Under the pieces are notes generated by a model. That model was not told where the DNA came from. It worked only from the letters and a program-made list of their open reading frames with translations, and searched no databases. Both the position numbers and the translations under genes were made by a program. Below, one piece after another: positions 53,897 to 62,609 of a stretch of 64,000 bases of DNA. The first letter of the stretch is position 1. Each line of letters begins with the position of its first letter. The DNA is from Altibacter lentus (GTDB taxonomy: Bacteria; Bacteroidota; Bacteroidia; Flavobacteriales; Flavobacteriaceae), in NCBI RefSeq assembly GCF_000746845.1, contig NZ_KN050846.1, positions 379,394-443,393 of the forward strand, in the 5' to 3' direction.

Positions 53897-56326
53897 CTAA
53901 AATCTTAATGAGAGTCCACCACCAGCGCCAAAGCGGTTGTCATAGCTTCCCATTAATGAGAAGTCACGGCTCAATACGTATTCAAGTCCAACTTGCCACG
54001 TGGTTTCTTCTTCAAAGTCCTGACCTTCGGGTAATTTGCCGTCCCAGCCAAAGTCCATCTGGTATTCATACTCGCCATAAATTCCAAGGTGGGGAAAAAT
54101 CATAAAGCCCGTACTAAAACTTATCTGTGGACGCAGTTTGCTGTCAATTCTGAAATCTGAATTAATGAGCAATGGCATTAACCATCGTACACCAGCAATA
54201 GCGGTTGTGTTTATTTCTTCAAGGCTGTCCTCACCTTCATTCTCTACATTTACACCACCAAAAACTCGGAAGTAATCATTGAGATAGCGCTCGTAGGTAA
54301 ACTCGGCTTCCAGATTTTTGTTCCATCCATATTCGCCCCTTAGCGCAAATTGATTTCTGATATTTGTTGCAGTAGCGTAAAGCTCGGTCATATGACTTGC
54401 AGCCGTGATTTCGCCCCAAGTGAATATGTGGTCTGCTTCGTTGGTAAGGTTAGTAAGTGGGTAGCCTTCTAATCGTTCGTCACGAGGTGTATCGTAACTG
54501 AAAACCCTTGCCATACCGCTCATCATATGATAAAGGATGTGACAATGGAAAAACCAATCACCAGTTTCATCAGCGGCAAACTCAAATACGACTTTTTGCA
54601 TTGGTGCCACGTTAACAGTATGCTTTAGTGGTGAATACTCACCGTTCTCGTTCAATACTCTAAAGAAGTGGCCGTGCAAGTGCATAGGGTGGTGCATCAT
54701 CGTGAGATTGTTAAGTGTGATACGCACGACTTCGCCTTGCTCGATTTTTATCTTATCTGTTTCTGAAAGGGGCACACCGTTGATAGACCAGACGTAGCGG
54801 TTCATATTTCCTGTAAGGTTGAAAAGCATTTCCTTTACGGGCTTATCGTTTTCAAATTCGGTAGGTTCTTTAGCCCTTAAGTAGTTGTAATTGAACTCGG
54901 GATTACCACCCGTTTTCATATTATCGCCTACCACTTTATCTTTTGGCACCATATATCCCATTTTCATTTCGCCCATATCCATACCGCCATCCATTTTCAT
55001 ATTGGCCTTGCCTTTGTTCATCTTCATTTCTGACTTGGACATTTTCATTTTATCATCCTTCATATCCATTTTAGAATGGTCCATTTTAGTGTGAGCCATC
55101 TTGGTAGAATCCATTTCCATTTCACCCTTTTTCATATTATCATCCATCATAGACATACTATTCATCTGCATTCCGCCCATATCCATTTTGTACTTTTCCA
55201 TTACTTGAATGGAATCGTTTTTTGAAGGATTAAATTTTGAAGCAGGTGCGCCCATCTTCATACCCATAGACATCATTTGCTTCATATTCTTTATAAGATT
55301 AGGTTCTGGAACTACAGGTGCTTCCAGTACATTTCCAGTTCCTATAAATGCCGAAGCTTCGCCAGAACCATCCTGTGCCGTAGCTCTTACTTGAAGTTTT
55401 CCACTTTCTGGAATCGTCACTATAAAATCATAGGTTTCGGCAACGCCAATCAAAGTTTTGTTATGTTCTACTGGAACCACATCAAGTCCATCGGCAGATA
55501 CGAGCATTGGGTCTTCGCCACCAAATGTGAGCCAGAAATAAGACGCTGCGGCTGCGTTTACAAATCGAAGCCTCACGCGCTCGCCGGGCTGAAAATCTGG
55601 ATATTCCTGTGAAGTACCACCATTGATAAAAAACTTGTCAAAATAATTATCTGAAATAGCCATATCTGGCATACGTTGCCACGCCATCTTTAACTTGGCA
55701 CCTACTGCGCCTTGGGCAATTAATTTATCCAGACTTTGAACCTGACCTTTTTTAATTAAATACCACTCATTGCCACGCTTCAAATTTTTAAGTTGAGATT
55801 GTGGATTTTCATCTACCCAATCCGAAAGCACTAAGACCAAATCTTTGTCATATTCTAAATCGGTTTCCTTTGGATTTATCTGTAATGAACCATACACCCC
55901 ACGTTGTTCCTGTAACCCAGTATGGGAATGATACCAATAGGTTCCAGATTGTTTCAATGCAAACTTGTATTGAAAGGTTTCCCCTGGACGGATAGGTGGT
56001 GTGGTCAAATACGGTACGCCATCGTGGAAATTAGGTAATATCATCCCGTGCCAATGGACAGATGTTTCCACATCCATTTTATTGGTAACGTTGATAATGG
56101 CAAACTCGCCTTCGTTGAACTCGAGATTGGGACCAGGTATGCCACCATTAATGGTCATTGCCTGTACATCCTTGCCCGTAAAGTTTACGGTTTTATAATC
56201 TATAGTAAGGTCATAAATCCGTTCTGGCCAGTTGTCAACATTTTCTTCAGTTTCATTCGCTACCAATTGGGCTTTTGCACCAAAAGTGATAAGCATTGTT
56301 AGAAGTAATGTGATTTTATATTTCAT
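53897..56326 (-). CDS. Multicopper oxidase with Met-rich insert and C-terminal barrel-like domain (CopA-CopB-like fusion)
   Basis: 809 residues from the ATG at 56324-56326, where a signal peptide begins (MKYKITLLLTMLITFGAKAQ). Cupredoxin domains carry SVHWHG, GTYWYHSH, HPMHLHGHF and the type 1 site WFFHCHILYHMMSGM. Residues about 375-460 are extremely Met/Lys/Asp-rich. After the oxidase, about 640-809, is a domain of alternating strands ending in GLSLRF, like the CopB copper-resistance barrel. It oxidises periplasmic Cu(I). The fusion would tie the oxidase to the outer membrane. The AraC-type gene ends 70 bp upstream. Confidence 0.92.
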   Translation of the reverse strand: MKYKITLLLTMLITFGAKAQLVANETEENVDNWPERIYDLTIDYKTVNFTGKDVQAMTINGGIPGPNLEFNEGEFAIINVTNKMDVETSVHWHGMILPNFHDGVPYLTTPPIRPGETFQYKFALKQSGTYWYHSHTGLQEQRGVYGSLQINPKETDLEYDKDLVLVLSDWVDENPQSQLKNLKRGNEWYLIKKGQVQSLDKLIAQGAVGAKLKMAWQRMPDMAISDNYFDKFFINGGTSQEYPDFQPGERVRLRFVNAAAASYFWLTFGGEDPMLVSADGLDVVPVEHNKTLIGVAETYDFIVTIPESGKLQVRATAQDGSGEASAFIGTGNVLEAPVVPEPNLIKNMKQMMSMGMKMGAPASKFNPSKNDSIQVMEKYKMDMGGMQMNSMSMMDDNMKKGEMEMDSTKMAHTKMDHSKMDMKDDKMKMSKSEMKMNKGKANMKMDGGMDMGEMKMGYMVPKDKVVGDNMKTGGNPEFNYNYLRAKEPTEFENDKPVKEMLFNLTGNMNRYVWSINGVPLSETDKIKIEQGEVVRITLNNLTMMHHPMHLHGHFFRVLNENGEYSPLKHTVNVAPMQKVVFEFAADETGDWFFHCHILYHMMSGMARVFSYDTPRDERLEGYPLTNLTNEADHIFTWGEITAASHMTELYATATNIRNQFALRGEYGWNKNLEAEFTYERYLNDYFRVFGGVNVENEGEDSLEEINTTAIAGVRWLMPLLINSDFRIDSKLRPQISFSTGFMIFPHLGIYGEYEYQMDFGWDGKLPEGQDFEEETTWQVGLEYVLSRDFSLMGSYDNRFGAGGGLSLRF

Positions 56327-56396
56327 AGTTCTTAATTTTATTTGGATAAAATTACTGCTGTAAATCAACAGCTTGTGTCATAATTATGGTTGTTAT

Positions 56397-56963
56397 CTAT
56401 ACAATTTTGTCCAATGAATTCCTAAAGTTTTTCTGTTGTGATTTATACTCGGTCAGGCTCATACCCGTTTCGCTTTTAAACTGGCCACTCAAATGGTTGA
56501 TATGGCTATAATCCAGCAGCTGTGCCATTTCTGTAAAGTTGAGTTCCTTGGCCTGTACCAGTTCCTTTACCTTTTCTATTTTCAATTTGATGAAGTACTT
56601 CTCAATGGTAATGCCTTCGGTAATTGAAAAGACCTTACTGATTTTAGAATACTCGTGACCCAATGCATCGGCTAAGTGAGCGGATAATTTCTTATCGAGT
56701 TCCAAAGGCAATTTTTGTAATGCTTTAATCAGTTCTACCTTAACCTGCTCTGTGAGTTTTTCTTCGGTACTGCCAATTAGGGAAAATCCATTACTTTCAA
56801 GTAAAGTTTTCAATTTTTCGATTTCATCATCGCTCTCGATGTTTAGGCGCAAACGACCCAATTCGATTTGTAACAATTCGATAGTTTGTTTATCCAGTAC
56901 ATCCCTTAAAACCTTGATGCATCTATCACATACCATATTTTTTATGTAAAAATCCTTGACCAT
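56397..56963 (-). CDS. HMA-like metal sensor fused to an AraC-type regulator
   Basis: 188 residues. The N-terminal 70 residues look like an HMA fold with a metal motif (IKNMVCDRCIKVL, C12 and C15); the C-terminal 80 residues are an AraC HTH (IEKVKELVQAKELNFTEMAQ, INHLSGQFKSETGMSLTEY). It probably senses Cu(I) directly and controls this operon (inference). It is coded inside the operon, 3 bp after the CusC-like gene, so the circuit would be autoregulatory. Confidence 0.88.
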   Translation of the reverse strand: MVKDFYIKNMVCDRCIKVLRDVLDKQTIELLQIELGRLRLNIESDDEIEKLKTLLESNGFSLIGSTEEKLTEQVKVELIKALQKLPLELDKKLSAHLADALGHEYSKISKVFSITEGITIEKYFIKLKIEKVKELVQAKELNFTEMAQLLDYSHINHLSGQFKSETGMSLTEYKSQQKNFRNSLDKIV

Positions 56964-56965
56964 AA

Positions 56966-58183
56966 TTAATTGATTAGATAGTTAATAATGGCCGATTGTA
57001 CATAGTACATTTGCACCGACTCGATTTGATTCATCTGAAACTTCAACTGCAATTCCTGAATGTCCAGCACATCGTTAAAATCGATAGTGCCAGTTTCATA
57101 ATTTTTTACCAGAATTTCTTCGGCATCTTGGGCTTGTTTTAGATTGCGTTCTTGTGTGTAGTAAGCAATGCGAGCTTGGTTGCGTTGTGATTGCGCTTTC
57201 GCGAAAGCGGATTCCAGCACATTCAATCGCTGTTCCCTTTGGGTCTCTATTTCTTGCTGTCGCAGTTCATTTTGTTTTGAAATGGATTTGTAGCGGTTAT
57301 TGAAAATGGGTATAGAAATCGACACCATTGGCATCAATACATCTTTCCCATTATCGCTGAAGTTAACATCGCTACGTTCGGTTACGGGCAAGTAATCCAC
57401 ACCAAAACCAATCATAGGTAAGCTTTCACGCTGGTTGAGTAGTTCAGATTGTGCCACAGATTCATAAAGTTTATCGTATTTGAGCAGTTCAGGATTGAGC
57501 GCCAGCGCTTCATTGTCATAAAAAGGGTCTTCCTGCGGAATTTCCATTTCTGGAACTACGTCAACAGTCATCATTGATTCACGGTTGAGCAAATTGTTAA
57601 AAGCTGTTTGTTCTGCCGTAAATTCTTCTTCCAAAACTTCCTTTTGTTGCTGTAACTCATTTTGCCGTATTTGAAGTCGCAACACATCTACGGCACTCGC
57701 TTTACCTACTTCTACAGACGTGAGTGCAAGTTGCTCATAGGTTTGCAATAGCTGTATATTTTCATCCAGCACAGCTTGCTTGGCACGTATAGAATACAGG
57801 CTATAATAGGATTGTGCGACCGAAAGTGCGAGCTTGCGCTTTGCAATCGTGATGTCCACATATTCAGCATCTGCCATTGCGGTGGCATAATTTTCACGAG
57901 CTGTAATAGTACCGAACCACGGCAACATCTGTTTTACGCCTATTCGTGCACGTTGCGCACCGACTCTGGTTTCAGGCTCACTCACAAAATAGCCGGCACT
58001 CACTTCGGTATTTGGAATCCAGTTGGCTTCATTTACCTTTTCTTCGGCAATATTATAGCGCAGTTCAAAGGCTTGAATTTCTGGATTGTTCGCTTCGGCT
58101 TCCTTAATGTAGGATTGTAATTGTTGCGCTTTCGCGAAAGCGGAAACAAACAAGAACACCAGTATATATTTTAATTTCTTCAT
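56966..58183 (-). CDS. TolC/CusC-like outer-membrane efflux protein
   Basis: 405 residues. Signal peptide ending in SAFAKAQ, then two repeats of the TolC fold (NPEIQAFELRYNIAEEKVNEA; PELLKYDKLYESVAQ). It forms the outer-membrane channel of the Cus-type pump. Two copies of a 16-bp palindrome lie in it (57194-57209 and 58127-58142), both coding AFAKA; one codes the signal-peptidase site. The start overlaps the stop of the CusA-like gene by 4 bp. Confidence 0.92.
   Translation of the reverse strand: MKKLKYILVFLFVSAFAKAQQLQSYIKEAEANNPEIQAFELRYNIAEEKVNEANWIPNTEVSAGYFVSEPETRVGAQRARIGVKQMLPWFGTITARENYATAMADAEYVDITIAKRKLALSVAQSYYSLYSIRAKQAVLDENIQLLQTYEQLALTSVEVGKASAVDVLRLQIRQNELQQQKEVLEEEFTAEQTAFNNLLNRESMMTVDVVPEMEIPQEDPFYDNEALALNPELLKYDKLYESVAQSELLNQRESLPMIGFGVDYLPVTERSDVNFSDNGKDVLMPMVSISIPIFNNRYKSISKQNELRQQEIETQREQRLNVLESAFAKAQSQRNQARIAYYTQERNLKQAQDAEEILVKNYETGTIDFNDVLDIQELQLKFQMNQIESVQMYYVQSAIINYLIN
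57194..57209. repeat. 16-bp palindrome CGCTTTCGCGAAAGCG, copy 1
   Basis: A perfect palindrome in the CusC-like gene that codes SAFAKAQ on the minus strand. A 21-bp stretch including it (57191-57211) is identical to the one at 58124-58144. Confidence 0.9.
58127..58142. repeat. 16-bp palindrome CGCTTTCGCGAAAGCG, copy 2
   Basis: Same palindrome and same reading frame as copy 1; here it codes the signal-peptidase cleavage region (SAFAKA-Q) of the CusC-like protein. Confidence 0.9.
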
Positions 58184-61100
58184 CTGTTTGCTTTTTTAAG
58201 TTGGTATTCCTTTTTCCAGCTATATAAGACTGGCAGTAGGAAATAGGACGTAACATCGATTATCATTCCGCCAAAAATGGGTATCGCCATCGGTATCATT
58301 ATATCGCTTCCCTTGCCTGTGGATGTAAGTACGGGAAGTAGTGCCAGTACCGTAGTTACAGTAGTCATCAAACACGGACGAATACGTTTACCTGCGGCTT
58401 CCAAAGTGGCGAGACGAATGCCCTTTTTATTGTCTGGTTCGTTGCTTTTGAATGATTGGTCTAAATAGGTGGCCATTACCACGCCATCATCCGTAGCAAT
58501 ACCAAATAGGGCGATAAAACCTACCCAAACGGCTACACTTAAATTGATGGTTTTCATATTGAACAAATCCCGCAGATTTTCGCCAAAAAAGCCGAAATTG
58601 AAAAACCAATCCTGCCCGTACAGCCATATCATTATAAAGCCACCTGCAAAGGCTACGGCAATTGCGGTAAACACCATAAGCGATGTAGCAACCGACCTGA
58701 ACTGGAAATACAGAATCAAGAAAATGATGAGCAAACAGAGTGGTACGACTACCGATAAGGTTTTTTCTGCCCGTAATTGATTTTCATACGTTCCCGTAAA
58801 GCGATAGCTGATGCCTTGCGGTACGATTAGTGAACCGTTATCGATATTTTCTTGAATCAAGGCTTGGGCATTTTCTACTACATCCACTTCGGCAAAGCCA
58901 TCGAGTTTGTCAAACAGCACGTAGCCAGTTAGAAAGGTGTCTTCACTTTTAATCACCTGTGGTCCTTGCTCGTAGCGTATATCTACCAATTCGCCAAGCG
59001 GTACAGGACTTCCTTTTTCAACGGGCACATAGATGTTTTTTAGGTCGTCTGGATTTGCCCGTAATTCTCGTGGATAGCGAACCCGAACGGCATAGCGCTC
59101 ACGACCTTCTACGGTTTGCGTGAGCGGCATTCCGCCAACCGCCACTTGAAGAACTTCCTGCACATCCATTATGGACACGCCATATCGAGCCAATTGGTCT
59201 CGCTTAATATCTATGAGCAAGTAGGGTTTGCCCACGATTCGGTCTGCAAAAACAGCTTGTTCCTTAACACCTTCGGCTTGTTTTAGAATATCTTCCAGTT
59301 GCAGTCCGAAGTTTTCTATGGACTTTAAATCGGGGCCTTTTACCTTGATACCCATAGGTGCTCGCATTCCCGTTTGGAGCATTACCAATCGTGTTTCGAT
59401 AGGTTGCAACTTGGGTGAAGATGTCACGCCTGGCAACTTGGTCACACGTACAATCTCGTTCCAAATATCATCTGGACTTTCGATGTCAGGGCGCCAATTT
59501 CGGTAGTATTCGCCATCGTCATCTTCAATCAAATCTTCGCGTGTGGCGGTAGTTTTTAGCGAAGCTTCAGCATAGTTGGCGTCTTCGTCTATCTCGTTGT
59601 TTGGGTTGATAATGAATTTGTCGTTCTTCAGCACAAACAACCCATCGTCATTGACCTTGTAGCGTTGTCGTTCACCAGATGCATTCCGCATATATTCAGA
59701 TTTATACTGAATGACATTTTCGTACATCGAGAGTGGTGCCGGGTCGAGTGCGCTTTCCGTTCTTCCCGCTTTTCCCACTACGGTTTCAATTTCAGGGATG
59801 CTCGCCACGGCCATATCCAGCTGTTGCAGTATACGCTTGTTTTCTTCAACACCAGCGTGCGGAAGGGATGTAGGCATCAGCAAGAATGAACCTTCATTGA
59901 GTGCTGGCATAAATTCCTTACCTGTATTTCGCATTATGAGAATACCCAACGTCAGCACGGTAGCCGGAATGATTAAGAATAGATATCGGTTTTGAAGTGC
60001 CCATTTCAAAATACGCTCGTAATATATCCTGAAAATTGAGAACACACCAAGCAGTCCGAAACAGATGATGGAAACAAATATCAGGTTCATTACTACGCTT
60101 CGGTCAAAGCCTAAGGGTCGCCAATACGTAGCGAGCAAGAACACAATGGCAACAGATGAAATGATAATGTCAAGCAGGTTTTTACGCTTTGGCAAAAGCG
60201 TACCGCGCATATTTAAAAATGAAGTGGCGGCAAAGGCGATAAGAATTAGCCCCAACCAAAAGCCGTAAACGATGGCGAGAAATCCCAATAGTACAAGTGC
60301 GCCATTGATAGCATACTGTGTACGTTCCCGCACACTCGTCTTACGGAAAAGAAATGCCGCAATGGGTGGAATAATAAATAGCGCAATGACGAGTGATGCC
60401 GTGAGTGCCATTGTTTTGGTAAAAGCGAGCGGACGGAACAGTTTTCCTTCGGCACCTATCATTGTGAATACAGGCAGAAAACTAATAATGGTTGTTAAAA
60501 CTGCTGTTAGGATAGCACCAGAGACTTCGGCAGTTGCGTTGTAGATGATTTCGTTTGTGGTGTATTCTTTGCCGTTTTCATTAAGACGGAGCTTTTCATC
60601 TTCCAAGTGCCGTATCATATTTTCGGCAAGTATAACGCCCACATCCACCATTGTACCGATGGCAATGGCAATACCCGAAAGGGCAACGATGTTTGCATCT
60701 ACGTTGAAGAGCTTCATCGTGATAAAAACCATCAAAACAGCTACGGGCAATAAGCCGGAAATTAGGATGGATGCACGCAGATTAAAGACCATTATAATAA
60801 TGACCAAAATGGTAATCAAGATTTCCAAAGCCAAGGCTTCGTTGAGCGTGCCCAAAGTTTCCTGAATGAGTTCTGTACGGTCGTAAAACGGCACGATGGT
60901 TACTTGCGAAGTGCGACCGTCTGCCAATGTTTTCGTGGGAAGTCCAGAGCTTATTTCGGCGATTTGAGCCTTAACATTATTGATAACTTCCAGCGGATTT
61001 GCACCATAGCGAGCGACCACCACACCGCCTACGACTTCGGCACCTTCCTTATCGAGAATGCCACGTCTGGCAGCAGGCCCCAAATGGACGTTTGCTACGT

Positions 61101-61944
61101 CTTTGATGCGGATAGACGTGAAGTTTTCAGAATCTACTACCGCATTTTCAATATCTGCAATAGATTCTACATAACCCAATCCACGTACCAAATATTCCGC
61201 CTGATTGATTTCTAAAGTTTGTGCTCCAATGTCCCTGTTGCTTTCCTTAACCGCTTTTACCACTTGATTTAAACCAATGTTGTATTGACGCATTAATTCA
61301 GGATTGACATCGATTTGATATTCCTGAACATACCCACCAATGGAAGCCACTTCAGAAACACCGCTTGCAGAAGATAATCCATATTTTACATAGTAATCCT
61401 GAATGCTGCGTAATTCCTGTAGATCCCAACCACCCGTTACGTTTCCGTTTTCGTCACGACCTTCAAGCGTGTACCAAAATATCTGTCCGAGACCTGTGGC
61501 ATCTGGTCCGAGTGATGGATTGACGCCATCGGGTAAAAGATTGGCAGGAAGTGAGTTCAATTTTTCAAGAATGCGACTGCGCGACCAGTAGAACTCGATG
61601 TCTTCTTCAAAAATGATATAGATACTTGAAAAACCGAACATAGACGAACTACGAATGGTTTTTACGCCGGGAATACCAAGTAAAGATGTTGTAAGGGGAT
61701 AGGTGATCTGGTCCTCTATGTCTTGCGGTGAGCGACCATCCCATTTGGTAAAAACGATTTGCTGGTTCTCACCAATATCCGGTATGGCATCTACTGCAAC
61801 GGGGTCGGTGGGCAATCCCGATAGCCATCGGGACGTCTCCCAATTAAATGGTGCATATACGGTACCGAATCCTATAAATGCGACGAGCATCAAGACGGCA
61901 ACGAGTTTGTTTTCGATTAGAAATTTTATGCTTTTATTTAGCAT
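58180..61944 (-). CDS. cusA: CusA-like heavy-metal RND efflux pump
   Basis: 1,254 residues, about 200 longer than E. coli CusA. Heavy-metal RND marks: DAIPDIGENQQIVFTKWDGR, SSMFGFSSIYIIFEED, IETRLVMLQTGMRAPMGIKV. Extra sequence lies in the middle: about three added hydrophobic segments (about 540-650) and an acidic insert (NNEIDEDANYAEASLKTT). It exports Cu(I)/Ag(I) from periplasm or cytoplasm through the CusB/CusC-like partners. The stop overlaps the CusC-like start. Substrate by context; other divalent metals are less likely. Confidence 0.94.
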   Translation of the reverse strand: MLNKSIKFLIENKLVAVLMLVAFIGFGTVYAPFNWETSRWLSGLPTDPVAVDAIPDIGENQQIVFTKWDGRSPQDIEDQITYPLTTSLLGIPGVKTIRSSSMFGFSSIYIIFEEDIEFYWSRSRILEKLNSLPANLLPDGVNPSLGPDATGLGQIFWYTLEGRDENGNVTGGWDLQELRSIQDYYVKYGLSSASGVSEVASIGGYVQEYQIDVNPELMRQYNIGLNQVVKAVKESNRDIGAQTLEINQAEYLVRGLGYVESIADIENAVVDSENFTSIRIKDVANVHLGPAARRGILDKEGAEVVGGVVVARYGANPLEVINNVKAQIAEISSGLPTKTLADGRTSQVTIVPFYDRTELIQETLGTLNEALALEILITILVIIIMVFNLRASILISGLLPVAVLMVFITMKLFNVDANIVALSGIAIAIGTMVDVGVILAENMIRHLEDEKLRLNENGKEYTTNEIIYNATAEVSGAILTAVLTTIISFLPVFTMIGAEGKLFRPLAFTKTMALTASLVIALFIIPPIAAFLFRKTSVRERTQYAINGALVLLGFLAIVYGFWLGLILIAFAATSFLNMRGTLLPKRKNLLDIIISSVAIVFLLATYWRPLGFDRSVVMNLIFVSIICFGLLGVFSIFRIYYERILKWALQNRYLFLIIPATVLTLGILIMRNTGKEFMPALNEGSFLLMPTSLPHAGVEENKRILQQLDMAVASIPEIETVVGKAGRTESALDPAPLSMYENVIQYKSEYMRNASGERQRYKVNDDGLFVLKNDKFIINPNNEIDEDANYAEASLKTTATREDLIEDDDGEYYRNWRPDIESPDDIWNEIVRVTKLPGVTSSPKLQPIETRLVMLQTGMRAPMGIKVKGPDLKSIENFGLQLEDILKQAEGVKEQAVFADRIVGKPYLLIDIKRDQLARYGVSIMDVQEVLQVAVGGMPLTQTVEGRERYAVRVRYPRELRANPDDLKNIYVPVEKGSPVPLGELVDIRYEQGPQVIKSEDTFLTGYVLFDKLDGFAEVDVVENAQALIQENIDNGSLIVPQGISYRFTGTYENQLRAEKTLSVVVPLCLLIIFLILYFQFRSVATSLMVFTAIAVAFAGGFIMIWLYGQDWFFNFGFFGENLRDLFNMKTINLSVAVWVGFIALFGIATDDGVVMATYLDQSFKSNEPDNKKGIRLATLEAAGKRIRPCLMTTVTTVLALLPVLTSTGKGSDIMIPMAIPIFGGMIIDVTSYFLLPVLYSWKKEYQLKKANR

Positions 61945-62002
61945 TGACTTTGATAATTAAACAATTAGACATAAGTGCAGGAAAACACCGAATACAGCAA
62001 AT

Positions 62003-62031
62003 TATCCTTACGACTATACCGTCATAGGATA
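62003..62031. promoter_or_regulatory. Inverted repeat upstream of the CusA-like gene
   Basis: TATCCT (62003-62008) and AGGATA (62026-62031) form a 6-bp inverted repeat with a 17-nt loop in the 108-bp gap before the pump operon. A possible operator for the HMA-AraC regulator; no known copper box was recognised. Confidence 0.3.
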
Positions 62032-62052
62032 AAAAAGCCTATTGTTTAAAAA

Positions 62053-62466
62053 TCAAATTAAATAAGTCTCGTCAATCTTGTAGATACGCCTTATGACGAG
62101 TGGCGGTTTGTATTCTTTAAAGGAAGATATATCGGTATCTGAACCTTCAAAAAGGTAGATGTAAGTATATACAAAAGATGCAATGAATACTTGTTGATCA
62201 AAGGTAATTTTGTCAACCTGCAATTGCAGTTCGTCTTGACCTTCAATGGCTAACTGTTCATCATCACAACAATTTTTCATTGTTATAGAACAACCTTCAG
62301 TGGAAGGATTTTCCATATCCATTCCGCAACCTTTGGCATTATGCAATAAAACAGATTCCACTAAAGTACCTCCACAATAATGCATATTCACAGCAAATGA
62401 CATTGTAGAGAATAACACTACAAAAGCCATTGCTAAAGACATTATTTTATTGAAGAACTGCTTCAT
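62053..62466 (-). CDS. HYC_CC_PP family secreted protein
   Basis: 137 residues with a signal peptide (about 1-25). The three marks that name the family are present: HYC (29-31), CC (66-67) and PP (121-122). These small periplasmic or membrane-near proteins are common beside copper genes in Bacteroidota; the Cys, His and Met residues (CGMDMENPSTEGCS) probably bind copper (inference). First gene of the copper operon, 108 bp before the CusA-like gene. Confidence 0.88.
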   Translation of the reverse strand: MKQFFNKIMSLAMAFVVLFSTMSFAVNMHYCGGTLVESVLLHNAKGCGMDMENPSTEGCSITMKNCCDDEQLAIEGQDELQLQVDKITFDQQVFIASFVYTYIYLFEGSDTDISSFKEYKPPLVIRRIYKIDETYLI

Positions 62467-62567
62467 TGTAATAACAAATTTACAAAAAATAGGTAAATGT
62501 TAATTTTGTTTAACAGAAGTTTAATTCCTGAACCATAAAGCTGTTAGGTAATTAAACCTACTTACAT

Positions 62568-62575
62568 TAAATTTG
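62568..62575 (+). promoter_or_regulatory. -7 box of the T9SS-cargo gene
   Basis: TAAATTTG matches TAnnTTTG, 34 bp before the ATG at 62610. No clear -33 TTG. Confidence 0.4.
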
Positions 62576-62609
62576 TTACGATCAATGATCTATTTCGAAT
62601 TATATTAAT

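Noticed and set aside
44935-62466. Integrative element carrying the copper operon
   Set aside because: Transfer is plausible, but no integrase, tRNA, attachment repeat or insertion sequence was seen at either end.
62475-62482. TAAATTTG on the minus strand as a promoter for the HYC_CC_PP gene
   Set aside because: It is only 8 bp from the start codon, so transcription would begin at or inside the start; the match may be chance.
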